This document shows, piece by piece, positions 54,490-64,000 of a stretch of DNA of 64,000 nucleotides. Every line of letters starts with the position of its first letter. The first letter of the stretch is position 1. Source of the stretch: Plasmodium malariae (taxonomy: Eukaryota > Apicomplexa > Aconoidasida > Haemosporida > Plasmodiidae); assembly GCF_900090045.1 (NCBI RefSeq), contig NC_041786.1, positions 2,722,501-2,786,500 of the forward strand, in the 5' to 3' direction. The position numbers and the translations under genes were made by a program. The notes below the pieces were generated by a model, which was given only the letters and a program-made list of their open reading frames with translations, did no database searches and was not told where the DNA came from.

Positions 54490-55587
54490 TCAATGATACG
54501 CTGAAATGTCTAAATGTTCGTGAAATATTATTGGCCTGTTCACAATATGTGCCACTCCGTTGTGACATTTCATGTTCGGCCTAATTATTTTGGATTTATT
54601 CAAATAAATCGCATGATCACAATTTTTGAATTCTCCTTTTATTTTTACCATTAAGTCGTTGTTCATTAAGTTTGTAATTTTTTCTGGAGCTTCCCTTTTT
54701 TCGTTGTACATTAACCACTGCAAAAATGGAAAGAAAAGGAGAAAAAAGGAATCAGAAAAAAGAATAAAAAAATAAGAAAAGCAAAAGTAATATAACAAAT
54801 CGGGAAAAGGGCGTTTACATAAATACATCACTGGAAGCAAACTAAAAGCTCCTTCTTATGCCATTTTTACGACGGCATATATATGTGTATCGGCTCAAAG
54901 CATGAATATAAATACATAATGCAATAAATACACATGTATATATATGCACGAACCCTTTCAAAGGAACAATTCACATAAAATGTGCTTTATCTTTTGAAAT
55001 GTTTATACTAACTGGTTGGTATGAAGATCCATATAAATCCCTATATAGCCAATAATCTCTTGTGAAATGATTTAAAACAAATTCCGATAATTTATTATCA
55101 TCGTGATATAACTTATTTAAACTTTCTTTGCTAATTAATTTTAACGCCTCATTTGATGGAAGAAATCCTGTATAAGGGCCTTCTAAGGACAACTCATGAA
55201 TTAGAGATGTACCAACTAATAAAAGAAAAAAATAAAATAAAAACAAAAAATAAAGAAATTCAAGTGTGACCAGGTATAACATTAAATAATAAAAATGTAA
55301 AAATGAATAAGTGTAGTAATAAATATACGTACATAATTAACTGTAGACATGTGATTATAAAATGATGTTTAACCATTTGGGTGATTTAAAAAATTCGAAA
55401 AAAGTTTTAATTCATTGTGTGAGAATATCAAATTAACTAATGTCCTTTTAATAGGTTTGTGTTCAAAACACCAATAAACTTTTCTGTTAATACTTTCTGG
55501 GTTGTTTGTTACCTTCTGGGGTTTCCTTAGTCCCCCGCTACGAGTATACAATCTTTTAATAACAAAAATGTAAAATGTGTATTTCAT
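54490..55587 (-). CDS. HDP: heme detoxification protein (fasciclin domain)
   Basis: Converts haem released by haemoglobin digestion into haemozoin in the food vacuole. Three minus-strand exons: 55374-55587, 55013-55215, 54490-54717; 214 aa. The N-terminus KRLYTRSGGLRKPQK and a fasciclin-like domain (SLIHELSLEGPYTGFLPSNE, then LNHFTRDYWLYRDLYGSSYQ) are characteristic; no classical signal peptide is present, as known for HDP. Histidines corresponding to P. falciparum His122, His175 and His197 appear as H121, H174 and H196. The position matching His172 is Asn here (KNCDH). The protein is about nine residues longer than P. falciparum HDP (205 aa, recalled), ending in a His-containing FHEHLDISAYH. 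Introns have good GT-AG sites and phases 1 and 0. Confidence 0.95.
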
Positions 55588-57255
55588 ATTTTGTATTTAC
55601 ACGTATTCGCAAATGAGCGAATAAGCACATTGGTAAACAAGTGTGTACAGGTGTTTGCACGCGCATACATGCAATTATAAGCACGAATATACACATGCAC
55701 ATACACCCACGTACATATATATATATATAAATATATATATATATATGTATTTATTTATTAAGTAGAGCCCTCATGTTGGACAAAAAATAAAATAAAAATA
55801 ATTAACTGTACACGGTAACTGCTGTACATTTAGTTCAAACATAAAAACGATAAATATTAATACATTTTATGAATGTATGCAAGGCGAATTCACGCATATA
55901 TTAGCGAATATGTGCATTTCCTTCATTTTTATCAGCGTCCGAAAAAATAAATAAATGAATAAATATAATATAAAAAATATTTAAAATACATAAAATACAT
56001 AATATACATAAAATATTTAAAATACATAAAATATATAAAATATATATGATAGGATAAAATAATGTAGATATTTGTATCCTTTTATATTAATTTCAAATTT
56101 CAATTTTTTTTTTTAATTTTTTTTTTTTTTATCTTGAATAGGAAAGTGAAATAATCTTTTTATAAAATGAAAAAACATTTAATTTTAAGTACCATACTGC
56201 CTATGCACTGACAAATAAAAAAATAAAAATCGGTGAAATGCTATATATTTGCATATTTAATAAATAAAAAAAACAAAGAGAATTTTAATCATACTACTTT
56301 ATAAAATTTTTTTACTTTTTTTATTGCTCATTTATGTTTGTTGATATTATTGCTTCATATATTTTGTTTTACGAAAGGAAATATATTTACGTGCGCAGTG
56401 TTAATACAGCAACGTGTGTGTACGTTATACATGCATATACATATGTGCGAATATATACACGTATGTATGGGTGAATATATGTTTGCATGAGTGTACATAT
56501 ACGTACACTTATACAAGGCGGGAATGTAAGCAAAAATATGCTCAATGTTTGCAAATAGTCTAACGTATTCTTTGCTTGCTTAAGTAACTCTATACGTACC
56601 CTTGTTAATTTTACGAATATCACGTGTTAACACAAAACGTCCTTAACGGTTTTTTAGAAAAACTGAAACAACTTGTTACATAACTTATTCAAAATAGTAC
56701 CTAATCTTTTTTGTACGAATTCTTTTTTTTTTTTTTTTTTTTTTGTCAGCCGTATTTTTGTATCCCATTAATATGAATAATAAACACTTGGGGGGACCAG
56801 TTTGAAACGCTGTTAGTTTAATTTTAAATCCCTAATAAGTTATTTTGCAACATGTATTTTATTTTATTTTTTTTAAATAATTTAAAGAGAAGGGATGAAA
56901 TAAGCGTACATATGTATATATGAATATATATACATATATATATGATTAAATATATGTATATGCATAAATTTCTACGTGTATGTTGATTTTTGAGAGACAG
57001 GCGAGTACATTTTAATTTCGACATTTTGTAAAACTTGAAAAAACAAAAAACAACAGACGAAAAAAACAAAACAACGAAAGAACGAAAGAACGAAAGAACG
57101 TTGCTATTCTTTCCCTTTTTCTTTTTTTTTTTTGCATTATTATGCCATGTATGAATAGCTATCATTAAGTTAAGGACGGTTAGGGCAAGAACAAAGACAA
57201 CTTTTAGAGGAATACATTTACGTATACCAATTTTTTAAAGTAATATAAGGAAAAG
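55588..57255. promoter_or_regulatory. divergent intergenic region HDP / SPC25-like gene
   Basis: This 1.7-kb head-to-head region has TATATA at 55716-55746, AAATACATAAAATA repeats at 55970-56045, poly(T) at 56105-56131 and 56727-56744, and GAAAGAAC repeats at 57075-57099. No gene supported. It should contain both promoters. Confidence 0.5.
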
Positions 57256-58942
57256 ATGGAGCATATTACAACTGTAGATAAGAACAGCGGTGTAAATAAC
57301 TTAACATCTTTTAGTAATCAAAAACAGAATTATAATACTAGCATAAGAAATGATGATATATATTCAAAGAACGATTTATTCTACTCATTTCACAAAAAAT
57401 TTAATGAAATTTTTGAATTCATAAAATATACAAATGAAAATAAAAAAGATTTAGAAGATGAAATTGATGAAAATTTAATAAAAACATTATATAATTTATG
57501 TCAAGAAATTTTAAATTATATTAATCATATAAATGATTTTGGTAATATGAACTTATGTAATAATGACCAAGAATTAATTATTGAATCGTATGAAAATTTT
57601 GTTCGTCATTGCAAACAGTACAATGATAAACTTCAAGTAAAGCAGTTAGAAAATGAAATTTCAAATTTATTAGATCTACTCTTTAATAATACATCAGGTA
57701 ACGGGACAAAATTATTTGAAAAATTTATAAAAAAAAGAAAATATTTTGATGGGACAATTTTTTTTTTTTTTTCTTTGGCCTGTAACGAAAACGATCTTAT
57801 GCTTATATAGAGAAGGACTGATTTATAATCTCTTAAAAATATTTTTCCCTTTTTTTTTTTTTTCTTTTTTACAGAAGCTGTAAATATATTGTTCTCAGCT
57901 AATTCCTTTTTTGTCGATCATGTAGAAAACTTAAAAATAAAGTAAGACAGTTGAAAGATATTTGATGTGTAAATATTTGTTATGTCGTATTGCTGCTTTA
58001 CCGTTTTGCTGCTTTATTATTTCACTACTTTGTTCTTTTGTTACGTTGCTATTTTTTTCTCTTATAGATTTTATATTCTCTGTTTTTTTCCCGCTTCTAA
58101 TTGTATACACGTATCTTACTCTTGGTTTTGCAGGTTGACGGAAAGGAATCAAAAAATAGAGTTTGAGAATGAAAGGTTGAAAAAATTAGAATTAGAAGCA
58201 AAAGTTGAGGAGTATGATGCAATTTTTGACAAGAATAAGGAAAAGGTGAGGAGCTTACACAGATGAATATGTGCTCATGTATATAATTACCACATACATA
58301 AGTACATACATGAATAATACAAAATTTATTCTGCAAAAAGATTAACTGTGTATAACTGTTATTCAGATACGTGTAAATGCATATTGGTTTGTAGTAGCGT
58401 GCGTGCATATGCATATATATATATATATATATGCATTTATTTTATATGTACATGTGCGAACATTAACGAAGATATCGTCGTAATTATTTTAAAAATTTTG
58501 TTATTTTGAAGAACAACGAAATGGATGAAACATTGAAAAAACTTAAAAAGGAAATCAACAAGGTACGCTTAATCGATATAATAAAATAGCCGAATGAACA
58601 AGCTCAAAAATGAGTCTTCGATTATTTTGATAATTTATGTTATATTATGTAATATTATTTTATTTTATGTTATTTGTTTTATTTATTTTTATTTTATTTT
58701 ATTTTTTTTTTTATTCTTTCTCCTCTCTTTCTTCCACATAAGTTAAGAGAAAAAATAGAAAAATACGACAACTACATGAAAAAGAAAAGAAAGGAAATAG
58801 ACATAAATTTTTCAGACACATTAGACTGCAAAGAGAGAATTAAATTATTAGAGGAAAAGTAAGAAGAAGACTTAGCTATGTTCATGTTATTATAAATATA
58901 TATTTACATCATGTAGGTTATGCGTAGGTATATATTATGTAC

Positions 58943-58977
<35 letters not shown>

Positions 58978-59877
58978 CATACGTCAACACTTAGACACAC
59001 CCTTTTTTTATATATATTTGTGTTGATTTTCATTTTAGTATAAAATCAGCAGATAGGAATATGAAAACTACCCAGTTGTCACCACTTAAGATAATAGAGA
59101 AAACGGATGATTTTATTATTCTCGAATTTACGGTAATTATAATGTTGTTTGGTTTTAAGTTAAATTGTCCGTTCGTAAATGTCTAGCATTTGTTACTGTC
59201 AATGCTACTACTACAACAACTACTACAACTACTACAACAACTACTACAACTACTACAACAACTACTACAACTACTACAACAACTACTACTACTACTACAA
59301 CAACTACTACTACTACTACAACAACTACAACTACTACAACAACTACTACAACAACTACTACAACAACTACTGCTACTACTACTACTACAACTACTACAAC
59401 AACTACTACAACTACTACTACTACAATTACCACTAATGTTGTTGTTTTATCGTTCTTCTCTTTCATTTCCAGACAATACGTAATGTAATGCAATTCAAAG
59501 TAAACAGTTATCATTCAGAAAATGTCCAAGTAGAAATAAATCCGTGTGATCAAAATATTTTATCTTATATAAATGAAAATATAAAAAAATGCAAAGATAT
59601 ATCTGAGATTACATATTTAATTAAAGAGGTACTTCTATATGAACTTTGCCTTCCCTCGATAGTCATTCTTTTTTGCTAGTGAATACATCACCTTTTTATT
59701 TTAACGCATCTTATATTTGTACTTAATATGTGGTTTTACTTTTTCTGTTGAGTAGTATTTCTACTGTATGAACTTATATTGTCCATACTCCTCTATCGTA
59801 GTGTATTTATTTTTACAGATTTTCTTTTTTCACTTTGTAATTCGTAGGCAATATACTTAAATTTTCTGGACATTTGA
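57256..59877 (+). CDS. coiled-coil/RWD protein, kinetochore SPC25-like
   Basis: Eight exons: 57256-57697, 57875-57941, 58134-58245, 58512-58562, 58743-58858, 59039-59132, 59473-59628, 59848-59877; all phases agree, 355 aa. Residues about 30-180 are helical; a long charged coiled coil (about 180-265, e.g. [20 protein letters not shown]) follows. The last about 85 residues look like a small alpha/beta RWD domain: [39 protein letters not shown], a terminal helix and IYLNFLDI. Coil plus C-terminal RWD is the architecture of SPC24/SPC25 in the NDC80 complex, and the strand-then-helix order fits SPC25 best. The N-terminal extension is longer than in yeast or human SPC25. Other apicomplexan RWD kinetochore proteins are possible. 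A 228-bp ACT/ACA repeat fills intron 6. Confidence 0.6.
59203..59436. repeat. ACT/ACA trinucleotide repeat in an intron
   Basis: Irregular array of ACT, ACA and ACAACT triplets inside intron 6 (59133-59472) of the SPC25-like gene. Reads as poly-Thr on the plus strand and poly-Val on the minus strand. About 76 triplets with almost no interruption. Confidence 0.95.
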
Positions 59878-60295
59878 GCTCATCCTTACTTCAAAACAGT
59901 TCGGGGATTAACCATACGAATTTTTTTTTATATGTCTGTAAAATTTCTTCGTTTACGTGGACATATACATATGTACGTAAATAAATAAATACAAATAAAT
60001 ACAAATATATATATATATATATTTATTTATTTATTTACGTATGTATATGTTTAACACATTATTTGAACATCTTTAAAAATTGACCTATTGCATACTTTTT
60101 TTTTTTCCTCCTTATTATTCAAAGCGCAACAAAAATTAAATGAAATAATGTAATACTAAATAGACAGACAAAAGGGTCTTTTATTTTCCTTTTTTAATGT
60201 TTTTTAATGTAAACGTATTGAAGTATGTTGTGTTTTTCTGCCTTTTAAAAATTACGTTTGTAGCTGCTTTTTTTTCAACTTGAATAAAGGCATGT

Positions 60296-60358
60296 ACGTA
60301 TGTATGTACGTACGTATGTATGTATGTATGTATGTATGTTTGTATGTTTGTATGTATG
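60296..60358. repeat. GTAT/GTAC/GTTT tetranucleotide repeat
   Basis: About 15 tetranucleotide units, mostly GTAT with GTAC and GTTT variants. Confidence 0.88.
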
Positions 60359-62129
60359 AGTGCGTACATGCATTAACATGTCCTATACTTTTTTTTTTTT
60401 TTTTTTTTGTTTACACCCTTTAAAAAGATTAAAAATTCACGTCAAAAAAATGTTTGCTATAAGATTGCTGTAATAAATGCCGTATACAAAAGGATATATA
60501 ATCAGCTGTTAAAGTTACAATAAAACGAAACAAAGGGAAGGGTTCAAGGGTAGCTAATTTAATCGTCTTTTTCTAAAGCGAATTATGCATAGAAGAAACT
60601 TAAATTTTTCTATGTTTGCATATATGAATATATTAGGTATATGTTTACATATATCCTTATCATTTCCATTGAATATACTTATCTAATTATAAACAGAAAA
60701 AAAAAAAAAAAAAAAGGACATCATTATGGTGAAGAGATAAGGTGGATTAGTTCCTTTTAATTTGTAAAGTGCGTTTTTATTATTTCTTTTTTTTTTTTTT
60801 TTATTCCTGAACAATTTATTACACTATTTTGAAATGATATGAACGCGTTAAAGTGTATTATAAAAAGACTTTTTAACATTAATCCCATGTTTTAATATAG
60901 CAAATAGCCGATAAAATTTAATTAGAATTATATATCGAACATCTCTTAGTGGATAGCTTAAAAACATCGTTACTAACAAAATTAGTCTTACTTTTTTAAA
61001 AAAGCAACAAGTATTGTAGTTATAAAATGGCCATGCCATTTATTTATTTCACAATAAACGAGTTACATATCTTTTACAAAAATTGCACGTAAGTATGTAG
61101 GACGCACGTACGTATGTAGTACACACGTATGTACAATACATACTAGCAAAGATTTTAGTAAATTTTTACACACATATCACGGCAAATAAAAACGACAAAA
61201 ATCCTTCGGGAAGAACTAACTTGTCTATGTTTTTTTTTTTTTTTTTTTTTTTTCTACAGTGTAGAGAAATCCTATATTGTGCTAGTTGCATATATATACC
61301 CGTGTACACATGTGTACATGTATCTGTGTGTATATAATATATTATGTTTACATTTTCACATTCTGGTGAGCGGCGAAATGTTGAACATAAGTTAAATCTC
61401 TATAGGGCGTTTTTTTCTTCATAGGAAAAAATTAATCTGCTTGTGTAAACATACTCAATGAGACTTAAACCTAAAATTATTTAAATTTTAATATAGAGGA
61501 TAATATTGTTTAACTACAATAAATGATGAGTACACTTAAAAATGGAAAAAAAAAAAAAATAATAAGTTACTTAGCGTTATGCATGTATAAAATTATAACT
61601 GCCGTGGGTATTAAATAAAAATAATTTTATACAAATATATTATTTTATATCTTCTTTTATGTGCTATATTTTTCATTAAATGTAGAAAAAAAAAAAAAAA
61701 AAAAAAAAGGAATGACAAAAAGAGTGACATAACGAACAAAAGAGAAAAATATTAAGTGTTATTAAATAAAGAAAAAATAATTTTTTTTTTTTCTGTAATT
61801 TTTCCTAGTTATACGAGTTATCAATAATGCATAAGGAGATTTGTTAAGGGACAAACATGTAAACAAATATGTACACATACGTTATATACGTTTATGTGTA
61901 TGTATATATATATATATATATCCTAACATGCGAACAAATAACAAAAAAAAAAAATTAACCTTTTCAATATATTAATAACTACTGAAAAAAAGAAATAAAA
62001 AATTTGTAGATTTTTTAAATATTAGTGAAAATTTTGTAAATCAAAAAAGAAGAAATCGCGTGAATGAAATTTAAAAATGTTCAAAAATGAAAACACAAAA
62101 ATTGGTCTGATTAATTATATATATTTAAA

Positions 62130-62208
62130 AAAATAAAATAAAATGAAATAAAATAAAATGAAATGAAATAAAATAAAATGAAATAAAATAAAATAAAATA
62201 AAATAAAA
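62130..62208. repeat. AAATA/AAATG pentanucleotide repeat
   Basis: About 15 pentamers AAATA with interspersed AAATG, around 500 bases upstream of centrin-2. Confidence 0.85.
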
Positions 62209-62701
62209 AATGAAATATTAAAATTTACCATATAATTATACATATACATGCATACACATACATATATTATATATGAATTAATATACATCCAAGCGCAGAT
62301 ACATTTTTTCAAGCAAACTTTTGTGAGATGTGAAGTGCTTTATACACCCCTTTAAAATAATATGAAGTAAAAATAAATTTTTAATGAATAAAAGAGGTCA
62401 TTTTTTTTCATATTACGAATTAAATTTTAAATTAATAAGAGAAAGGGTAAGTGGAATTAATAATTGCCATGGTACAAAAGGGAAATACCCATAGTTGTAC
62501 GTTTATATATATATATATATGTATATATATGTATAATACGCATATACATATGTTTAATTCATTATATGTACTATACACATGTGACGTTTCTTTAAAAGGA
62601 ACAAGAGTTCGAGGAAAAGAAAATAAATATTGAAATAGTAAAGGGATCAAGCCGTATTATTTTATAAGACAGCTAAGTAAATTTGATATTATCCCAAAGT
62701 A

Positions 62702-63987
62702 ATGACAGAAAATACGTCAATAAGAAGGAGGTATGAGAAAAGTTTCACAGAACGACCTGGTTTTACCGAAGATGAAATTGAAGAAATAAGAGAAGCCTTT
62801 AATTTATTAGATACAGATGGGACAGGTATAGAAGCAAAACATGAACAGTACATGAATAATTAATAAAGCATTTTTCAATTATTATCCATTAACTGCCCAT
62901 ATATAGCGTAACTTTGTTCGTGCTCATTCTTCATACCCATTAATTAATCTCCCACCTGTATCTTTTTTTTTTATTATTTTATATTTTTTTTCATTTTCCA
63001 TTTTGCATGTTGTAGGTACAATTGATCCCAAAGAAATAAAATGCGCCATGCAAAGCTTAGGGTTAGATGTAAAAAACCCTATGATATTTAGAATGATAGC
63101 AGATTTAGAAAAAGATGGTTATTCGTCAATTGATTTTGAAGAGTTCATGGAAGTCATAACATCTAAATTAGTAATATATATATACATATATGTATTTTTT
63201 TTTTTGGTTAATTTGAGCTAGCTATTTTTGGCATTCTAAAGGAAGCATTTTTTCATTATTTTTTCATAATTTTTTCGTTGTTTTTTCATAATTTTTTCGT
63301 TGTTTTTTCATAATTTTTTCGTTGTTTTTTCATAATTTGTTTGTTGTTTTTTCATAATTTTTTCGTTGTTTTTTCATAATTTTTCGTTGTTTTTTCTGTT
63401 TTTTCATAATTTTTTCGTTGTTTTTCATAATTTTTTCGTTGTTTTTTCATAATTTTTTCGTTGTTTTTTCATAATTTTTTCGTTGTTTTTTCATAATTTT
63501 TTCGTTGTTTTTTCATAATTTTTTCGTTGTTTTTTCATAATTTTTTCGTTGTTTTTTCATAATTTTTCGTTGTTTTTTCATAATTTTTTCGTTGTTTTTT
63601 CATAATTTTTCCGTTGTTTTTTCATAATTTTTTCGTTGTTTTTTCATAATTTTTCCGTTGTTTTTCTATAATTTCTCGTTTTACATTCTTTTTTGGTTCT
63701 TTCTATAGTTGATTGGTTAATTTTTTTTTTTTTTCTCATATTTTTCCATTTCGCTATAGGGAAATAAGGATACGAGAGAGGGTATTCAAAGAATATTTAA
63801 CTTATTTGATGATGATAAAACAGGAGCAATTTCATTAAAAAACTTAAAAAGAGTTGCTAAGGAATTAGGAGAGACTTTGACCGATGAAGAATTGAGAGAC
63901 ATGATAGATCGTGCGGACTCAAAGGGGGAAGGAGAAATATCATTTGAAGATTTTTACACAATTATGACAAAAAAGAGTTTTTTATAG
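62702..63987 (+). CDS. CEN2: centrin-2
   Basis: EF-hand calcium-binding protein of the centriolar plaque/microtubule-organising centre, used in nuclear division. Exons 62702-62825, 63016-63170 and 63760-63987 (phases 1, 0) give 168 aa. The start [15 protein letters not shown] and the lead-in [20 protein letters not shown] are centrin-like. Four EF hands: loop 1 DTDGTGTIDPKE is canonical; loop 2 [12 protein letters not shown] has Glu at position 1 and Tyr at 5; loop 3 [12 protein letters not shown] ends in Asn instead of Glu; loop 4 [12 protein letters not shown] has Lys at 3 and Asp at 12. The C-terminus KKSFL is complete, stopping 13 bases from the window edge. Synteny with HDP and QC supports CEN2 over CEN1/3/4. 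Confidence 0.93.
63236..63672. repeat. 22-bp minisatellite in centrin-2 intron 2
   Basis: About 19-20 copies of TTTTTTCGTTGTTTTTTCATAA, mostly exact with a few one-base changes or deletions, occupying three quarters of the 589-nt intron. It is the longest array in the window. Confidence 0.94.
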
Positions 63988-64000
63988 CTATTTTTCTTTA

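Larger units (their letters stand above)
59878..62701. other. intergenic region SPC25-like gene to centrin-2
   Basis: This 2.8-kb same-strand spacer has (TA)n at 60007-60021, a GTAT/GTAC tetranucleotide run at 60296-60356, poly(T) at 60391-60408 and 61231-61253, poly(A) at 61687-61708, and AAATA/AAATG pentamers at 62130-62208. Short open stretches at 60181-60369 (-), 60430-60520 (+) and 60848-61039 (-) are within chance expectation. No gene supported. Confidence 0.5.

Noticed and set aside
59155..59514. Poly-Val (-) and poly-Thr, poly-Leu/Gln and Tyr/Asn (+) ORFs
   Set aside because: All read through the ACT/ACA array inside intron 6 of the SPC25-like gene.
60181..61039. Three short open stretches (60181-60369 -, about 60430-60520 +, 60848-61039 -)
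   Set aside because: Each has 30-63 codons, no recognisable domain and no phase-consistent neighbouring exon.
1..64000. tRNA, rRNA, CRISPR, transposon or prophage signals
   Set aside because: I saw no tRNA T-loop/anticodon pattern, no rRNA core sequence, no direct-repeat/spacer array with unique spacers, and no transposase or integrase frame. All tandem arrays are contiguous mini- or microsatellites.

Overview
This is nuclear DNA of a malaria parasite (Plasmodium, Apicomplexa). Intergenic DNA and introns are extremely AT-rich, with long poly(dA)/poly(dT) runs, (TA)n tracts and many minisatellites. Genes carry short GT-AG introns, and the proteins hold Asn-, Lys- and Asp-rich low-complexity inserts. 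The set MDR2, 40S ribosomal protein S2, glutaminyl cyclase, heme detoxification protein (HDP) and centrin-2 lies in one block of P. falciparum chromosome 14 (recalled, not searched), and the same block appears here. Coding DNA looks less AT-extreme than in P. falciparum and intergenic regions are long, so a P. malariae- or P. ovale-like species is plausible, but I cannot decide the species.

Layout. 0.3-6.8 kb: a 13-exon condensin-II subunit G2 gene (+). 7.2-8.8 kb: an unrecognised gene with very short introns (-). 9.4-14 kb: U3 snoRNP WD40 protein UTP12 (+). 16.4-20.5 kb: ABC half-transporter MDR2 with a long Asn-rich tail (+). 22-28.1 kb: giant calponin-homology coiled-coil protein (-). 28.1-31.7 kb: large divergent promoter region. 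31.7-32.7 kb: LOA1/Vps66-like acyltransferase (+). 34.4-35.4 kb: small secreted Cys-rich protein (+). 36.1-36.8 kb: short Cys-flanked protein, possibly pellicle-associated (-). 38.1-38.4 kb: terminal exon of an unknown gene (-). 38.9-40.2 kb: metaxin/SAM37-like protein (+). 40.7-41.3 kb: mitochondrial uS14 (-). 42.6-44.7 kb: TFIIF alpha-like factor (-). 45.6-46.5 kb: short basic protein (+). 47.4-49.1 kb: RPS2 (-). 49.7-49.9 kb: possible tiny bL33-like gene (+). 51.1-51.3 kb: tiny two-exon gene (+). 52.3-53.6 kb: glutaminyl cyclase (+). 54.5-55.6 kb: HDP (-). 57.3-59.9 kb: coiled-coil/RWD protein resembling kinetochore SPC25 (+). 62.7-64 kb: centrin-2 (+).

The genes are eukaryotic, each with its own promoter, and form no operon. 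Several share themes: chromosome segregation (condensin-II G2, the SPC25-like protein, centrin-2, possibly the CH protein), ribosome production and translation (UTP12, RPS2, uS14m, perhaps bL33), mitochondrial biogenesis (metaxin-like, uS14m), and haem or xenobiotic handling (HDP, MDR2). Much coding information sits in exons shorter than 100 bases, so exon chains were built by hand from GT-AG sites, phase continuity and family similarity. Exon coordinates are in the evidence fields.
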